Source of the DNA: Gilvimarinus gilvus
GTDB taxonomy: Bacteria; Pseudomonadota; Gammaproteobacteria; Pseudomonadales; Cellvibrionaceae
DNA length: 64,000 bases
Direction: 5' to 3'
NCBI RefSeq assembly: GCF_030518155.1
Contig: NZ_JAULRU010000264.1
Span: forward strand, 116,898-180,897
The position numbers were made by a program, and so were the translations under genes. Below the pieces are notes generated by a model. That model made no database searches. It had not been told where the DNA came from and saw nothing but the letters and a program-made list of their open reading frames with translations. The stretch's first letter is position 1, and each line of letters starts with the position of its first letter. Below, piece after piece: positions 16,251 through 26,240 of the stretch.

Positions 16251-17066
16251 ATGTCTTTGATTGAACGTATTATGAACAAATTTTCCAGCCAAGCGAATGC
16301 CTCTTGCGAGCAACCTACCCGCTCAGCAATTTCAAGTCTGTTAGGCCAGCACGATGCCACCAACTCTACTGTGGAAACACTGACACACTTGTCCAACTCG
16401 CGACAACTGCTGGAAATACAAATTCACAATAGAGAGTCCAGCTTTCAAAGCATGATAATTGCTGTAGACATAGAGCGTGGTCTGTTATGGCTGGACCAAC
16501 TCGTGCCCCATACGCTAGCGCTCAGCGAGGGACAGTGGTTAACAATGCGCCACCAACGAATGGGACATGTACTGACACTCAAGGTGCCCGTAATCAGCGA
16601 TCAGACCAGCACCCGAGGAGCCATTGCTGTACTTTTACCGAATGAGGCGATCTATCGCCCCCGCCGCCACTATGCCCGCTTTGAAACGGACGGCGAAACT
16701 TTAAACGCTAAAGTTCGTACTATTGGCGCAGAACCAACGCAAGTTCGCGTACTCAATGTTTCCGGCGGCGGTTTACGTATAGCACTAAAAGGCAATCAGC
16801 TACGGCACTACCACCGCGATGCTCACCTGCCCTTGTGCCAGTTTAGCCTCAGCGGTCACCTCAAAATCAATTGTCAGGCACGCGTCAAATCCGCGCGGTT
16901 GGTTCGCGAGCCCTTTCGCCACACTCAAGTTAGCCTAGAATTTACCGATATAGCTCTGGGCGCCTGCAAACAATTAGATCAACAACTTAAATTACTTCAC
17001 GCAGGTGCAGCGCTCGATCAGACTGGCGAGCAACTACAGGTAAATGACCTACAATTAGCGGGGTAG
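16251..17066 (+). CDS. PilZ-domain protein (YcgR-like flagellar brake candidate)
   Basis: PilZ domains bind cyclic di-GMP. In this 271-residue protein the N-terminal part (about 45-125) resembles the YcgR-type domain, and the PilZ domain begins at YRPRRHYAR, which supplies the RxxxR motif (Arg139-Arg143), followed by NVSGGG (169-174), matching the D/NxSxxG motif. Both ligand-binding motifs are therefore intact. YcgR proteins slow the flagellar motor when cyclic di-GMP is high. The RpoN-type promoter upstream and the chemoreceptor gene 15 bases downstream make a motility role likely, though motor interaction is inferred. Confidence 0.82.
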   Translation: MSLIERIMNKFSSQANASCEQPTRSAISSLLGQHDATNSTVETLTHLSNSRQLLEIQIHNRESSFQSMIIAVDIERGLLWLDQLVPHTLALSEGQWLTMRHQRMGHVLTLKVPVISDQTSTRGAIAVLLPNEAIYRPRRHYARFETDGETLNAKVRTIGAEPTQVRVLNVSGGGLRIALKGNQLRHYHRDAHLPLCQFSLSGHLKINCQARVKSARLVREPFRHTQVSLEFTDIALGACKQLDQQLKLLHAGAALDQTGEQLQVNDLQLAG

Positions 17067-17081
17067 CCCAGATAAGGATCA

Positions 17082-18659
17082 ATGATGATGAAGAATAATG
17101 GCCCCGTCACCAATAGAGAAGTTCAGCTAAAACCTGGGGATGAGATTGTGTCCTCCACCGATTTGGCGGGCACCATTGAGTTCTGTAACGATACTTTCTG
17201 TAGTATTGCCAACTACACCCGCGAAGAACTGATTGGTCAGCCCCATAATATTCTCCGCCACCCTGACATGCCTACGGATGCGTTCGCTATGCTTTGGTCT
17301 GCACTAAAGCGCGGCGAAGCCTGGATGGGTATAGTCAAAAATCGCTGTAAAAACGGTGACCACTACTGGGTTGATGCCTATGTCATGCCGGTGGGTGACA
17401 AGGGCAAAGTTACAGGCTACGAGTCGGTACGCGTCAAGGCAGACAGATCATCAATCAGCCGGGCAGAGTCCGTCTACGCCCGACTGCGTCATGGCAAGAG
17501 CTTTTGCCCGCCCTTTTTAGGCATAGTGCAAAAGTATGGCGCTGCGGCACTCAGCGCGGTTATTAGCCTGGTGTTGATGACTGTACTGGTTGCTGTTGGC
17601 ACAGACGCAAGCGCCAGCCAGTACACAGGCGCTGCGGTAATTGCCGTAATTTTTGGGGTGCTGATACAAGCAGTGCGAACCACATTGCTCGCCGATGCGT
17701 TGACCCAAGCCCGCAAAATTCACCAAGACCCCGTGGCCGCTTATATCTACACGGGACGATGCGATGAGGTTGGCGAGATAAAACTGGCACAACTCGCGCA
17801 AAAATCCCGTCTGCGTACGGCGCTCGGCCGCTTTCAGGAATCCGCCAACGACCTCAGTTTACACGCCGGGTTAGCCCAAGAGCAGGCACAGCAAACTTTC
17901 TCGTACATAACCGAGCAACAGCAGCAAACGACGAACGTCGCTCATGCCATGGGGCAAATGAGCATCGCGGTGCAAGAAGTTGCCTCTGGCGCTACGGAGA
18001 CATCAAGTGCGACTCGCGATGCGCTGAGTGAAGTGGAAAGTGGCAACACTGTTATCCGCGCAGCCGGGGTCGCTATTGATGACCTGTCAAAAACGGTCAA
18101 CGCACTCGGCTCTGTATTACAGAGACTCACCGAAGGCAGCGTTAAAATTGCCTCGGTGGTAGATGTTATACGCGGCGTAGCCGAGCAAACCAACCTACTT
18201 GCTCTGAATGCCGCTATTGAGGCTGCACGAGCGGGTGACCAAGGCCGGGGCTTTGCCGTAGTAGCCGATGAAGTCAGAACTCTTGCCCAGCGAACACAGG
18301 AGTCAACCGAGGACATTCAGTCGATCATCAGTGAGCTGACTGACGCCACAGAGCTTGCGGGTACTAACATGTCAGACTGCCAGAGCCTGGTTGATCGAAG
18401 CGTAAGCGAAATGGATAACGTCAGTAAGGCGTTGTCGGCTATTTCCAGCGCTGTGACAACCATCGATCAAATGTCCCATCAGATAGCGGCCGCCGCCGAA
18501 GAGCAGTCTGCCACGGCCGTAGACATTGAGAAGAATACTCAGTCCATCACCTCACTGGCCGATCAGGTCCAGAGCCAGGTGGATGAGGCCAATCGCCTCA
18601 ACAGTGAAATGGCGCTGCTGTCGCACAAGCAAACTGTATTGGTTGATCGCTTTAGTTAA
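17082..18659 (+). CDS. PAS-containing methyl-accepting chemotaxis protein (Aer-like)
   Basis: A 525-residue receptor with an N-terminal cytosolic PAS domain (about 10-130: [21 protein letters not shown] then [18 protein letters not shown]), a short hydrophobic anchor of two helices (about 150-210), and a chemoreceptor signalling domain whose CheA/CheW-binding tip ([18 protein letters not shown]) lies near residue 368. There is no periplasmic ligand domain. This is the architecture of Aer, which senses redox state through FAD; the PAS sequence is Aer-like, but cofactor binding is inferred. It is read with the PilZ gene and is followed by a terminator. Three ATGs stand together at the start; the first is listed. 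Confidence 0.9.
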   Translation: MMMKNNGPVTNREVQLKPGDEIVSSTDLAGTIEFCNDTFCSIANYTREELIGQPHNILRHPDMPTDAFAMLWSALKRGEAWMGIVKNRCKNGDHYWVDAYVMPVGDKGKVTGYESVRVKADRSSISRAESVYARLRHGKSFCPPFLGIVQKYGAAALSAVISLVLMTVLVAVGTDASASQYTGAAVIAVIFGVLIQAVRTTLLADALTQARKIHQDPVAAYIYTGRCDEVGEIKLAQLAQKSRLRTALGRFQESANDLSLHAGLAQEQAQQTFSYITEQQQQTTNVAHAMGQMSIAVQEVASGATETSSATRDALSEVESGNTVIRAAGVAIDDLSKTVNALGSVLQRLTEGSVKIASVVDVIRGVAEQTNLLALNAAIEAARAGDQGRGFAVVADEVRTLAQRTQESTEDIQSIISELTDATELAGTNMSDCQSLVDRSVSEMDNVSKALSAISSAVTTIDQMSHQIAAAAEEQSATAVDIEKNTQSITSLADQVQSQVDEANRLNSEMALLSHKQTVLVDRFS

Positions 18660-18692
18660 GCGCTCCGCGCGAATTCATACGACTCACTGGAC

Positions 18693-18726
18693 AAGCGCCA
18701 CTAAAACCCTTAGTTTGGCGCTTTTT
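18693..18726 (+). terminator. Terminator after the Aer-like receptor gene
   Basis: AAGCGCCA (18693-18700) pairs with TGGCGCTT (18716-18723), extended by CTAA/TTAG past one mismatch, and a T run follows. It ends the PilZ-receptor unit 34 bases past the stop, just before bioA. Confidence 0.82.
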
Positions 18727-18742
18727 GCGCGACAGAGGCCGT

Positions 18743-20047
18743 ATGAGCTCACCGAACCTTACTCCCGCTGAACATGCACGCAACATTCTGGAGCGTGATC
18801 GGGCCCACGTGTGGCATCCCTACTCGTCATTTTTAGCACCCTCACCCACTTACCCAGTCGCCAGCGCAAACGGGGTGCGCCTGACATTAACCGACGGTCG
18901 CACATTAATTGATGGGATGTCCTCTTGGTGGAGTGTATTGCACGGCTATAACCACCCAACGCTCAATCAGGCCCTGCTCGATCAGAGCCAAGCTATGAGC
19001 CATGTGATGTTCGGTGGCCTTACCCATGAGCCTGCAGTCACGCTCTCACAAAAACTAGTACAACTAAGTCCAGAGGGGTTAAATAAAGTATTTTTGTCTG
19101 ACTCGGGCTCGGTCAGCGTTGAGGTCGCTATGAAAATGGCCCTGCAATATTGGCACTCGCAGGGCCGCCCGGAAAAAAATCGCTTTTTGGCCTTAAAGAA
19201 TGGTTATCACGGCGACACGTTCGGTGCTATGAGTGTTTGCGACCCGGTGACGGGTATGCACCACCTGTTCGCTCAGAACATCACCCAACAATATTTCGCC
19301 GAGCGCCCACAGAGCCGATTTAGTGCGGCCTTTGACCCCAAAGATTTAGACAGTATTCGCCATCTTTTGGCCACGAAAACCGATATTGCGGCGGTTATTC
19401 TAGAACCTGTGGTACAGGGCGCTGGTGGTATGTGGATGTACTCACCGACTTATGTGCGGGAAGTGAGGGTCCTGTGTGACCAATATGACGTGCTGCTCAT
19501 TGCCGATGAAATCGCTACAGGCCTTGGGCGCACCGGCAAGCTCTTTGCCTGCGAACACGCCAACATTAGCCCTGATATCATGTGTTTGGGTAAAACGCTA
19601 ACCGGCGGTTACATGACTCTGGCGGCTACTCTGTGCAACGACAAGGTCAGCGACGGTATTTGCCAAGGCGATGCCGGCGTTTTTATGCACGGCCCAACGT
19701 TTATGGGCAACCCCCTTGCCTGCGCCGTAGCCAACGCGAGCATAGACTTGTTGCTGGCGTCCGACTGGCAAAGCAATATCGCCCGAATCGACCAACAGCT
19801 TAAGCAAGGACTGGAACCTTGCCGCGAGCTTGAACACGTCGTTGATGTTCGTGTTTTAGGCGCAATCGGCGTCGTCGAACTAGATTATGCGCCGGCAATG
19901 GCCGAAATACAGCCGGCCTTAGTCGATGAGGGAATTTGGGTTCGGCCGTTCGGTAAGCTGGTCTACATTATGCCACCCTACGTTGCGACAAACCAAGATT
20001 TACACGCACTGACCGGCGGTATTTTCCGGGTTGTCGGTGCGCTCTAG
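18743..20047 (+). CDS. bioA: Adenosylmethionine-8-amino-7-oxononanoate aminotransferase BioA
   Basis: BioA uses S-adenosylmethionine as amino donor to make 7,8-diaminopelargonate in biotin synthesis. The 434-residue product has the N-terminal HVWHPYSSF, the substrate-site segment DGMSSWWSVLHGYNHP, NGYHGDTFGAMSVCDP, the cofactor Asp in LLIADEIATGLGRTG and the PLP lysine in CLGKTLTGGYM (about residue 284). The ATG at 18743 with AGAGG upstream is preferred over an upstream in-frame start. No other biotin gene lies nearby. It converges with trpS, 4 bases apart. Confidence 0.95.
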   Translation: MSSPNLTPAEHARNILERDRAHVWHPYSSFLAPSPTYPVASANGVRLTLTDGRTLIDGMSSWWSVLHGYNHPTLNQALLDQSQAMSHVMFGGLTHEPAVTLSQKLVQLSPEGLNKVFLSDSGSVSVEVAMKMALQYWHSQGRPEKNRFLALKNGYHGDTFGAMSVCDPVTGMHHLFAQNITQQYFAERPQSRFSAAFDPKDLDSIRHLLATKTDIAAVILEPVVQGAGGMWMYSPTYVREVRVLCDQYDVLLIADEIATGLGRTGKLFACEHANISPDIMCLGKTLTGGYMTLAATLCNDKVSDGICQGDAGVFMHGPTFMGNPLACAVANASIDLLLASDWQSNIARIDQQLKQGLEPCRELEHVVDVRVLGAIGVVELDYAPAMAEIQPALVDEGIWVRPFGKLVYIMPPYVATNQDLHALTGGIFRVVGAL

Positions 20048-20051
20048 GTAT

Positions 20052-21059
20052 TCAAACAAATGTGCGCAAACCAACCGCTTGTCGCAACTTTTCAATAAAG
20101 GGCGCACTCACCGCACGGGCCTTGCTGGCCCCGTGCTGCAGAACATCTTCAATATCCGCCGGACGTTCCATTAGCTCAAAGTATTTCTCACGGGCCTCGC
20201 CCAGTTGACTGTTCACCAGCTCAAACAGCTCTCGCTTCGCCTCGCCCCAGGCAATACCGCCGGCAAACTTGTCGCGCATCTGCGCGGTTTGTTCTGCACT
20301 GGCAAAAGCTTCCCATATTTGAAACACGGTTGAGGTATCTGGATCCTTCGCCTCGCCTGGCTCCAATAGGTTTGTTTTAATTTTATTAATATGCTTTTTG
20401 AGCTGTTTTTCGGTCAAAAATAAAGGAATCGTGTTGTTGTAGCTCTTGCTCATCTTACGACCATCCAGTCCCTGCAGGATTGAGCCTTTATCATCCACGA
20501 CAGCCTCTGGCATATTAAAATGATTGCCATAGTGATGGTTAAAACGCGCCGCAATATCACGGGCCATTTCTATGTGCTGAATCTGATCCTTACCGACCGG
20601 AACCTTGTTGGCATTAAACATCAAGATATCGGCGGCCATAAGTATCGGGTAATTATACAACCCCATTGTCACGCCAAAATCCGGATCTTCGCCCGCCTCT
20701 TCATTGGCCGCTACTACAGCCTTATAAGCGTGTGCCCGATTCATCAAGCCTTTGGCTGCCATACAGGTTAACAGCCAGCACAATTCCGGAATCTCTGGCA
20801 CATCCGATTGACGATAGAACACCGCATTGTCGGTATTGAGCCCCAGAGCCAACCATGTTGCCGCAATTTCTTTGCGCGACAACTTAATACGCTCTGCGTC
20901 CTGACATTTAATCAGAGCGTGATAATCGGCGAGAAAATAGAAAGACTCTAATTGCGCGGACTTACTGGCCTCTATCGCCGGGCGTATGGCACCGACATAA
21001 TTGCCGAGATGGGGGGTACCGGTCGTGGTAATACCGGTTAAAACACGTTGCTTGCTCAT
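20052..21059 (-). CDS. trpS: Tryptophanyl-tRNA synthetase
   Basis: Class I aminoacyl-tRNA synthetase charging tRNA-Trp. The HIGH-equivalent is TPHLGNYVG (about residues 13-21), KMSKS is present in DGRKMSKSYNNTIPLF, and VGKDQIQHIEMARDIA is the family signature for tryptophan activation. The 335-residue length is normal. ATG at 21059 is chosen over a TTG one codon earlier. It follows the mannosyltransferase-like gene by 49 bases on the same strand. Confidence 0.96.
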   Translation of the reverse strand: MSKQRVLTGITTTGTPHLGNYVGAIRPAIEASKSAQLESFYFLADYHALIKCQDAERIKLSRKEIAATWLALGLNTDNAVFYRQSDVPEIPELCWLLTCMAAKGLMNRAHAYKAVVAANEEAGEDPDFGVTMGLYNYPILMAADILMFNANKVPVGKDQIQHIEMARDIAARFNHHYGNHFNMPEAVVDDKGSILQGLDGRKMSKSYNNTIPLFLTEKQLKKHINKIKTNLLEPGEAKDPDTSTVFQIWEAFASAEQTAQMRDKFAGGIAWGEAKRELFELVNSQLGEAREKYFELMERPADIEDVLQHGASKARAVSAPFIEKLRQAVGLRTFV

Positions 21060-21108
21060 CAATAATCCAGAACACAGGTAATTTCAGACGGGCGCCTATC
21101 ATACAGGC

Positions 21109-22248
21109 TCAGGCTTTCTCTGTGTAGCTAGCGCAGGTATCAAAAAGTAAGCTGCGGTAGCCATCGTACTGGCGTCGCCAACTTAAATGGGCCAAATTGG
21201 GACACGCAAGCCAATCCCCTCCCGCTTTAGCCCGCAATTGCTGTGCGAGATAGACTGCCAAGGCTTTAGCGTCAACCTCCAGGTTTCCTGTAACTGGGTA
21301 GCAGTAGCGCTCCCCTACCATTTCAGGGTAGACCTGATGTCGCGGCAGCACCGGTATACAACCAAGTGCTACGGCCTCCAAAACAGACAACCCCTGAAAG
21401 TCGTGATCGGCCGTAGACAGCACAAAATCCGATCGCTGTAGTATGTCAAGGTAGTGATCGTAGCTGTCAATAAAACCGACCTCGCCGGCTACGCCATGAG
21501 TATGCAACAGGCTTTCTATTGCAGCGAATACCGCAGGCTGATTGCGAAATTGCTGACCTATAAGATGCATCTTAAACGGCGGCAATTCGATAGAGCCACT
21601 CAATATCTGTACAAGCCCGCGATACAAAAGGTCAGGATTTTTATCGTATTCCCAGCGATGGTTCCAAACAATCTGAAGCGGCTGGCCCTCTCCTTGCGCC
21701 TTCGGCCCCTCAGCTCGGCTGAACAGCGCGTCTTCGAGCGGTACAGGCAGTACCCGACTTTTCCTGGCAATGTCTGCAACCAGCTTGGAGTCAATGCCAT
21801 CGGGGAGCTTGCTTATCAAGTCACCTACCCCCGACAGAAATCCACGGCGATTGAACTCGGAGTTAAAAACAACTGTATCGGCGCACACGCTGCTGTATAG
21901 CGTGACTATTTGCGGTTCAACCGAGGTATGCTGCTGGCGGCTTGAGGGATAGTCGAACTGATTTTCGTGAAAATACAGCACAGTCGGAATACTGGCTAAG
22001 CTTGGCACCATTCCGCGCAGACTAGACAGATCCACCATCGATGTACAAATCAGTAGATCGTAATGCGCTTTTAATGCGCTCGTTTGCAATGTCGCATAGG
22101 TAAGGCTATTCCCGCGAATACGCCAGTTAAAGAAACGGGGCGCGAGTGCGATCTGAGTAAACTCAATGTCCGGGAACTGGGCTGCTAACCCTTGGCGCCA
22201 GCGTTTATGGCTGGCCGCGTCATAAGCTGAAAGCAACAAAACCTTCAC
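21109..22248 (-). CDS. tRNA-queuosine alpha-mannosyltransferase-like glycosyltransferase (DUF3524)
   Basis: The 379-residue product begins MKVLLLSAYDAASHKRW and continues with APRFFNWRIRGN, YFHENQFDYP, NSEFNRRGFL and KLPDGID, a pattern I recognise from the DUF3524/GTDC1 family, whose animal member mannosylates queuosine in tRNA-Asp. The C-terminal half is a GT4-type nucleotide-sugar domain (IVWNHRWEYDKNPDLL; DFQGLSVLEAVALGC). The start is taken as GTG 22246-22248, one base past the aminopeptidase stop, because the longer frame overlaps that gene by 128 bases and adds unconserved residues. The exact sugar and acceptor in bacteria are inference. Confidence 0.8.
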   Translation of the reverse strand: MKVLLLSAYDAASHKRWRQGLAAQFPDIEFTQIALAPRFFNWRIRGNSLTYATLQTSALKAHYDLLICTSMVDLSSLRGMVPSLASIPTVLYFHENQFDYPSSRQQHTSVEPQIVTLYSSVCADTVVFNSEFNRRGFLSGVGDLISKLPDGIDSKLVADIARKSRVLPVPLEDALFSRAEGPKAQGEGQPLQIVWNHRWEYDKNPDLLYRGLVQILSGSIELPPFKMHLIGQQFRNQPAVFAAIESLLHTHGVAGEVGFIDSYDHYLDILQRSDFVLSTADHDFQGLSVLEAVALGCIPVLPRHQVYPEMVGERYCYPVTGNLEVDAKALAVYLAQQLRAKAGGDWLACPNLAHLSWRRQYDGYRSLLFDTCASYTEKA

Positions 22249-22249
22249 G

Positions 22250-23566
22250 TTAAGCAAATTTACCTGGCGCTGCGACTTGTTCAAAGTACGCTTTTGCCAC
22301 ACGCGATAACCCATAGGCGTCATCGGAACCCGCCAACTCGCGGGTTGAGTGCATGGCAAAGGTCGGCACACCAACATCGAGCGTTTTTACTCCTACCTCG
22401 GACGACGTAATAGGCCCGATAGTGCTGCCACATTCCATATCAGAGCGCGAGACAAAACTCTGCACCGGCACCCCCGCGCGACCACAAAGCAATTTAAAAA
22501 GTGCCGCCGTTTCGCTTGTGGTGGCGTAACGCTGATTGGAGTTGACCTTTATGACCGGACCGCCATTGAGCATTGGGCCATGGCCCGCATCATGCTTTTG
22601 CTGGTAATTCGGGTGTATTGCGTGTGCGTTATCCGCCGAGATCATCATTGATGCATCCAAAGCGCGCAGCCGCAACTGTGTGTCTGGTATTAGCCGCTGT
22701 AAAAAATGCTCCAACATTGGCCCCTTGGCACCACAGGCGGAAGCACTACCCACTTCCTCGTGATCATTGCAAACCAGCAAGCAAGACTGCTCTGTACTGG
22801 CATTTAACATCGCGTCCAGACCGACGTAGCAACTCAGCAAGTTATCCAGTCGGGCACTGGCAATAAAGTCTTCATTGAATCCAATAAGCGCAGGTTTGTG
22901 CGTGTCATACAACGACAACTCAAAACCCAATATCGCTTTCACTACAGCATCTGCGTCCGTTCGCTGCAGTTCCGTTTTCAGTAGACTGTGTAAATCTTGC
23001 TCTTCAGCACCTGCGACCATCAGAATCGGCAACATTTCCTTCTGAGGATTCACGCTCTTATTACGGTTTGCTTCACGATCAAGATGAATCGCCAGATTCG
23101 GCAAACAGGCGACCGGACGCTGAAAATCAATCAAGCGGCTCAAAGGTACATCGCCGTCTCCTTTATAAGTGACGCGCCCGGCAATGGAAAGGTCTCGATC
23201 AAACCAGGTATTCAGTAGCGCACCGCCATAAACTTCAACCGCTAGTTGCACATAGCCCGCATTAACACTGTAAGCATTAGGCTTAAGCTTTAAACAGGGG
23301 CTGTCAGTGTGAGCGCCAAACATCCGAATGCCAGTTTTTTCTAACGGTGTGCTGCCGTAACAGAACGCTATAATGGACGAGTCATTGCGAGTCACAAAAT
23401 AGCGTTTGCCCTGTTGCAGAGACCAGGAGTCCGCTTCATTGAGGCGAACAAAACCCGCTGCGACCAATTGCTCAGCCATGTTTCGCGTGGCATGAAATGG
23501 CGTTGGCGAGGCTGCGATAAACTCCAGCAACCCTTGGTTAAAACTTTGTGTGTCGGCCCTTTGCAT
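22250..23566 (-). CDS. apeB: M18-family metallo-aminopeptidase
   Basis: A cytosolic zinc aminopeptidase of the M18 (aspartyl aminopeptidase) family, 438 residues. Metal and catalytic segments are visible: [14 protein letters not shown] (His ligand), [16 protein letters not shown] (catalytic Glu and ligand), [12 protein letters not shown] and [14 protein letters not shown] 23566 ([10 protein letters not shown]) with TTAGGGG upstream is preferred to a TTG seven codons earlier. It ends one base before the GTG of the glycosyltransferase gene, suggesting translational coupling. tsaB lies 21 bases upstream. Confidence 0.92.
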   Translation of the reverse strand: MQRADTQSFNQGLLEFIAASPTPFHATRNMAEQLVAAGFVRLNEADSWSLQQGKRYFVTRNDSSIIAFCYGSTPLEKTGIRMFGAHTDSPCLKLKPNAYSVNAGYVQLAVEVYGGALLNTWFDRDLSIAGRVTYKGDGDVPLSRLIDFQRPVACLPNLAIHLDREANRNKSVNPQKEMLPILMVAGAEEQDLHSLLKTELQRTDADAVVKAILGFELSLYDTHKPALIGFNEDFIASARLDNLLSCYVGLDAMLNASTEQSCLLVCNDHEEVGSASACGAKGPMLEHFLQRLIPDTQLRLRALDASMMISADNAHAIHPNYQQKHDAGHGPMLNGGPVIKVNSNQRYATTSETAALFKLLCGRAGVPVQSFVSRSDMECGSTIGPITSSEVGVKTLDVGVPTFAMHSTRELAGSDDAYGLSRVAKAYFEQVAAPGKFA

Positions 23567-23587
23567 TACCCTAACCCCTAAAATCAA

Positions 23588-24283
23588 TTATGTACGAATT
23601 CTCTCGCGTTTTTTCCAAGTAACAGTATCGCGGATATATTTTGGTTCAACTGACCTGACATCCTCCGCCTCACCACGTGCCCAAGCCCGTTCTGCAAGCT
23701 CTGCAACGGCTGACGCGCGAGGTGTCGCAGAGGCATCAAACCGACTGGCATAGGTCGCCATGTCATCCACTGTGAAGCCTTGCCCTACTCCAACTACATT
23801 TTCAGCTGCACAGCCACAAGGCACACTCAGAGCAGCGGGAGCACAGACCGAAGGGGCTTGAACTATGCGCAATCTTGAGTTCACCAGGTCATAGTCGTAG
23901 ACGCCGTAATAAACCTCTCCCATCCTTGCATCAAGAGCACTCAGCACCGGTGTACCTGGGTTGACTTTCCCTGCGGGCAGCGCTTGCGCCTGCAGTGTGC
24001 ATACAGGAATAACCGGGAGAGCGCCGGCAAATGCTAACCCTTGCACAACACCCATACCAATACGAATACCGGTAAACGAACCCGGTCCGGCTGAAAATGC
24101 AATTGCGTCCAAACTGGCCAGCTCCATGCCGCACTCAGACAACAAGTCGTCAATCATAGGCAAAATGCGCTGGGTATGACTTTTCGCCGCAACTTCAAAG
24201 TGTTCATAGATCTTACCATCCTGCATCAGCATGGCTACCGAACAGGCTTCTGTAGAGGTATCGAGAGAAAGAATTGTAGGCAT
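23588..24283 (-). CDS. tsaB: tRNA threonylcarbamoyladenosine synthesis protein TsaB
   Basis: TsaB is the non-catalytic partner of TsaD in making t6A37 in ANN-decoding tRNAs. The protein is 231 residues from ATG 24283 (MPTILSLDTSTEACSVAM); the frame is open upstream but those residues are not family-like. AFSAGPGSFTGIRIGMGVVQGLA is diagnostic (core SAGPGSFTGIRIG), as is the ASKH-type fold. It lacks the metal-binding His pair of TsaD, as expected. It is followed by the M18 peptidase and then a probable tRNA-modifying enzyme, so two genes of this cluster act on tRNA. Confidence 0.93.
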   Translation of the reverse strand: MPTILSLDTSTEACSVAMLMQDGKIYEHFEVAAKSHTQRILPMIDDLLSECGMELASLDAIAFSAGPGSFTGIRIGMGVVQGLAFAGALPVIPVCTLQAQALPAGKVNPGTPVLSALDARMGEVYYGVYDYDLVNSRLRIVQAPSVCAPAALSVPCGCAAENVVGVGQGFTVDDMATYASRFDASATPRASAVAELAERAWARGEAEDVRSVEPKYIRDTVTWKKRERIRT

Positions 24284-24399
24284 AATATGAAATCGGCTTG
24301 GCAAAACGCCATTTTGACAGATCGCATCGCTGCGACCAATAGCCATTGCAATCTATCTTATTCGTGATCGGCAACCTGCATCGAACCAACCCATTAACA

Positions 24400-24426
24400 A
24401 AAATCCCGACCTAAGGTCGGGATTTT
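24400..24426 (-). terminator. Terminator after the H1/AlgP-like gene
   Basis: A 13-base perfect inverted repeat (24400-24412 and 24414-24426; core ATCCCGACC) with A- and T-runs on both sides. It lies between the end of the AlgP-like gene and the start of tsaB and is a good intrinsic terminator on the minus strand. Confidence 0.88.
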
Positions 24427-24457
24427 GTTCTACGATCAGCTAATTAGCTTAAACCGA

Positions 24458-25144
24458 CTAAGCTTTCTTCGCTGGGCGACCACGCCGAGACGTTGACTTA
24501 CGTTTTGCCTTCGCCTTTGGTTTTTTCGTTGCAGTCTTAGCCTTAGCCGCCTCTTTTTTCTCCAGAGTGCGCACCTTTGCCTTAGCTTTCTTTTCAGCAA
24601 CCTTAGCTTTAGCGGCAAGCTTCTTGGCTGCGGCCTTGACCTTCTTAGCATCAGCTGAAGCGCGGGCACGCTTCCACTTGGCCTCAAACGCCGCTTTTGC
24701 CTTTTCCAAATCGGAAGACGCTTTGGACGTTAGCTTCTCTTCTAAAGCAACCAATTTAGCTTTTCCGGCTTCTTCTGCGGCTTTCACCGCGGCCATCGCT
24801 TTTGCTTTGGCTAGGCTTGATTTTTGCTCTGCCAGTTTCGCTCGCAATGTTTTTGCTTTTTCTGAAACTTTGCTAGCCGCTTTTTCGGCCGCAGCGGCGG
24901 AACGTTTATCCATAGCCTTTTTCGATTTACTGGCTTTTGCTTTTGCCGATTGAGCTTTTTTACGAGCCGTTGCAAGCTTCTTGGCCTGATCGTTTACAGC
25001 AGCTTGCGCTTTATCGACGGAGGTTTGCGCTTTTGCCACAGCTGGATCAATTACCGATTTCACTGCGCGCTTAGGGGATTTTCGGGTGGTGGATTTACGT
25101 TTGGCAGCCGCCTTACGCGGTGCTTTTTTCGCAACTCTAGCCAT
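24458..25144 (-). CDS. Histone H1-like / AlgP-like Lys-Ala-rich protein with C-terminal AT-hook
   Basis: A 228-residue, strongly basic protein made mostly of Lys and Ala. The N-terminus (about 1-30) and C-terminus (about 190-228) are basic tails, and the middle (about 35-185) is a long predicted coiled coil with heptad-like AKA/KAK spacing. The last residues contain RRGRPAKK, an AT-hook core (RGRP). This fits the AlgP (AlgR3) / H1-like group of gammaproteobacterial DNA-binding proteins, which bind DNA non-specifically. AlgP was linked to alginate control in Pseudomonas, but that role should not be assumed here. It has its own terminator; the 235 bases upstream are AT-rich and hold the adk terminator. 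Confidence 0.78.
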   Translation of the reverse strand: MARVAKKAPRKAAAKRKSTTRKSPKRAVKSVIDPAVAKAQTSVDKAQAAVNDQAKKLATARKKAQSAKAKASKSKKAMDKRSAAAAEKAASKVSEKAKTLRAKLAEQKSSLAKAKAMAAVKAAEEAGKAKLVALEEKLTSKASSDLEKAKAAFEAKWKRARASADAKKVKAAAKKLAAKAKVAEKKAKAKVRTLEKKEAAKAKTATKKPKAKAKRKSTSRRGRPAKKA

Positions 25145-25332
25145 AACTTATCTCCTAACTTGTTTTTTGATTCATGCACTTTAATTGTTTACCAATAACA
25201 CTTGCGCGTTATAGCCACTCTAAATATATTTAATAAAAGCACTATTTGCACGTTTTTCGCCCAAAAAAGCTGTTTTTTCTACAATATTTGAGGTGAATAA
25301 CGACAAAAAAATTGAAACACAAAATAAAATGT

Positions 25333-25357
25333 AAAAAAAAAGGCCCCGAAGGGCCTT
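25333..25357 (-). terminator. Terminator after adk
   Basis: AAGGCCC (25340-25346) and GGGCCTT (25351-25357) form a GC-rich stem with a tetraloop. On the minus strand it is followed by an uninterrupted run of nine T. It lies 22 bases past the adk stop. Confidence 0.92.
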
Positions 25358-25379
25358 GTTGCATTGCCGCTATTATTTT

Positions 25380-26042
<663 letters not shown>

Positions 26043-26240
26043 TCACTCCTCGCGTATTATATCCGGTAACCCGGTTGGCGCTAAAAAGCGCTCTCTGCAA
26101 AAAGCGGTTACGATACACGCGTGCTCTTAGAAGCACAAGGCGCCCCAGCCAAACCTCGATATCCTATTGATTTCCAAAGATATTTCACTGTGTTAAAATA
26201 GGGGCTAGATTGTCAATTCGGCCATTAAGAGGTGTATCTC

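Noticed and set aside
24567..24953. 128-codon plus-strand frame rich in Ala/Phe/Leu resembling a membrane protein
   Set aside because: Exact antisense of the Lys/Ala-rich H1-like gene; the hydrophobic look is a by-product of that composition.
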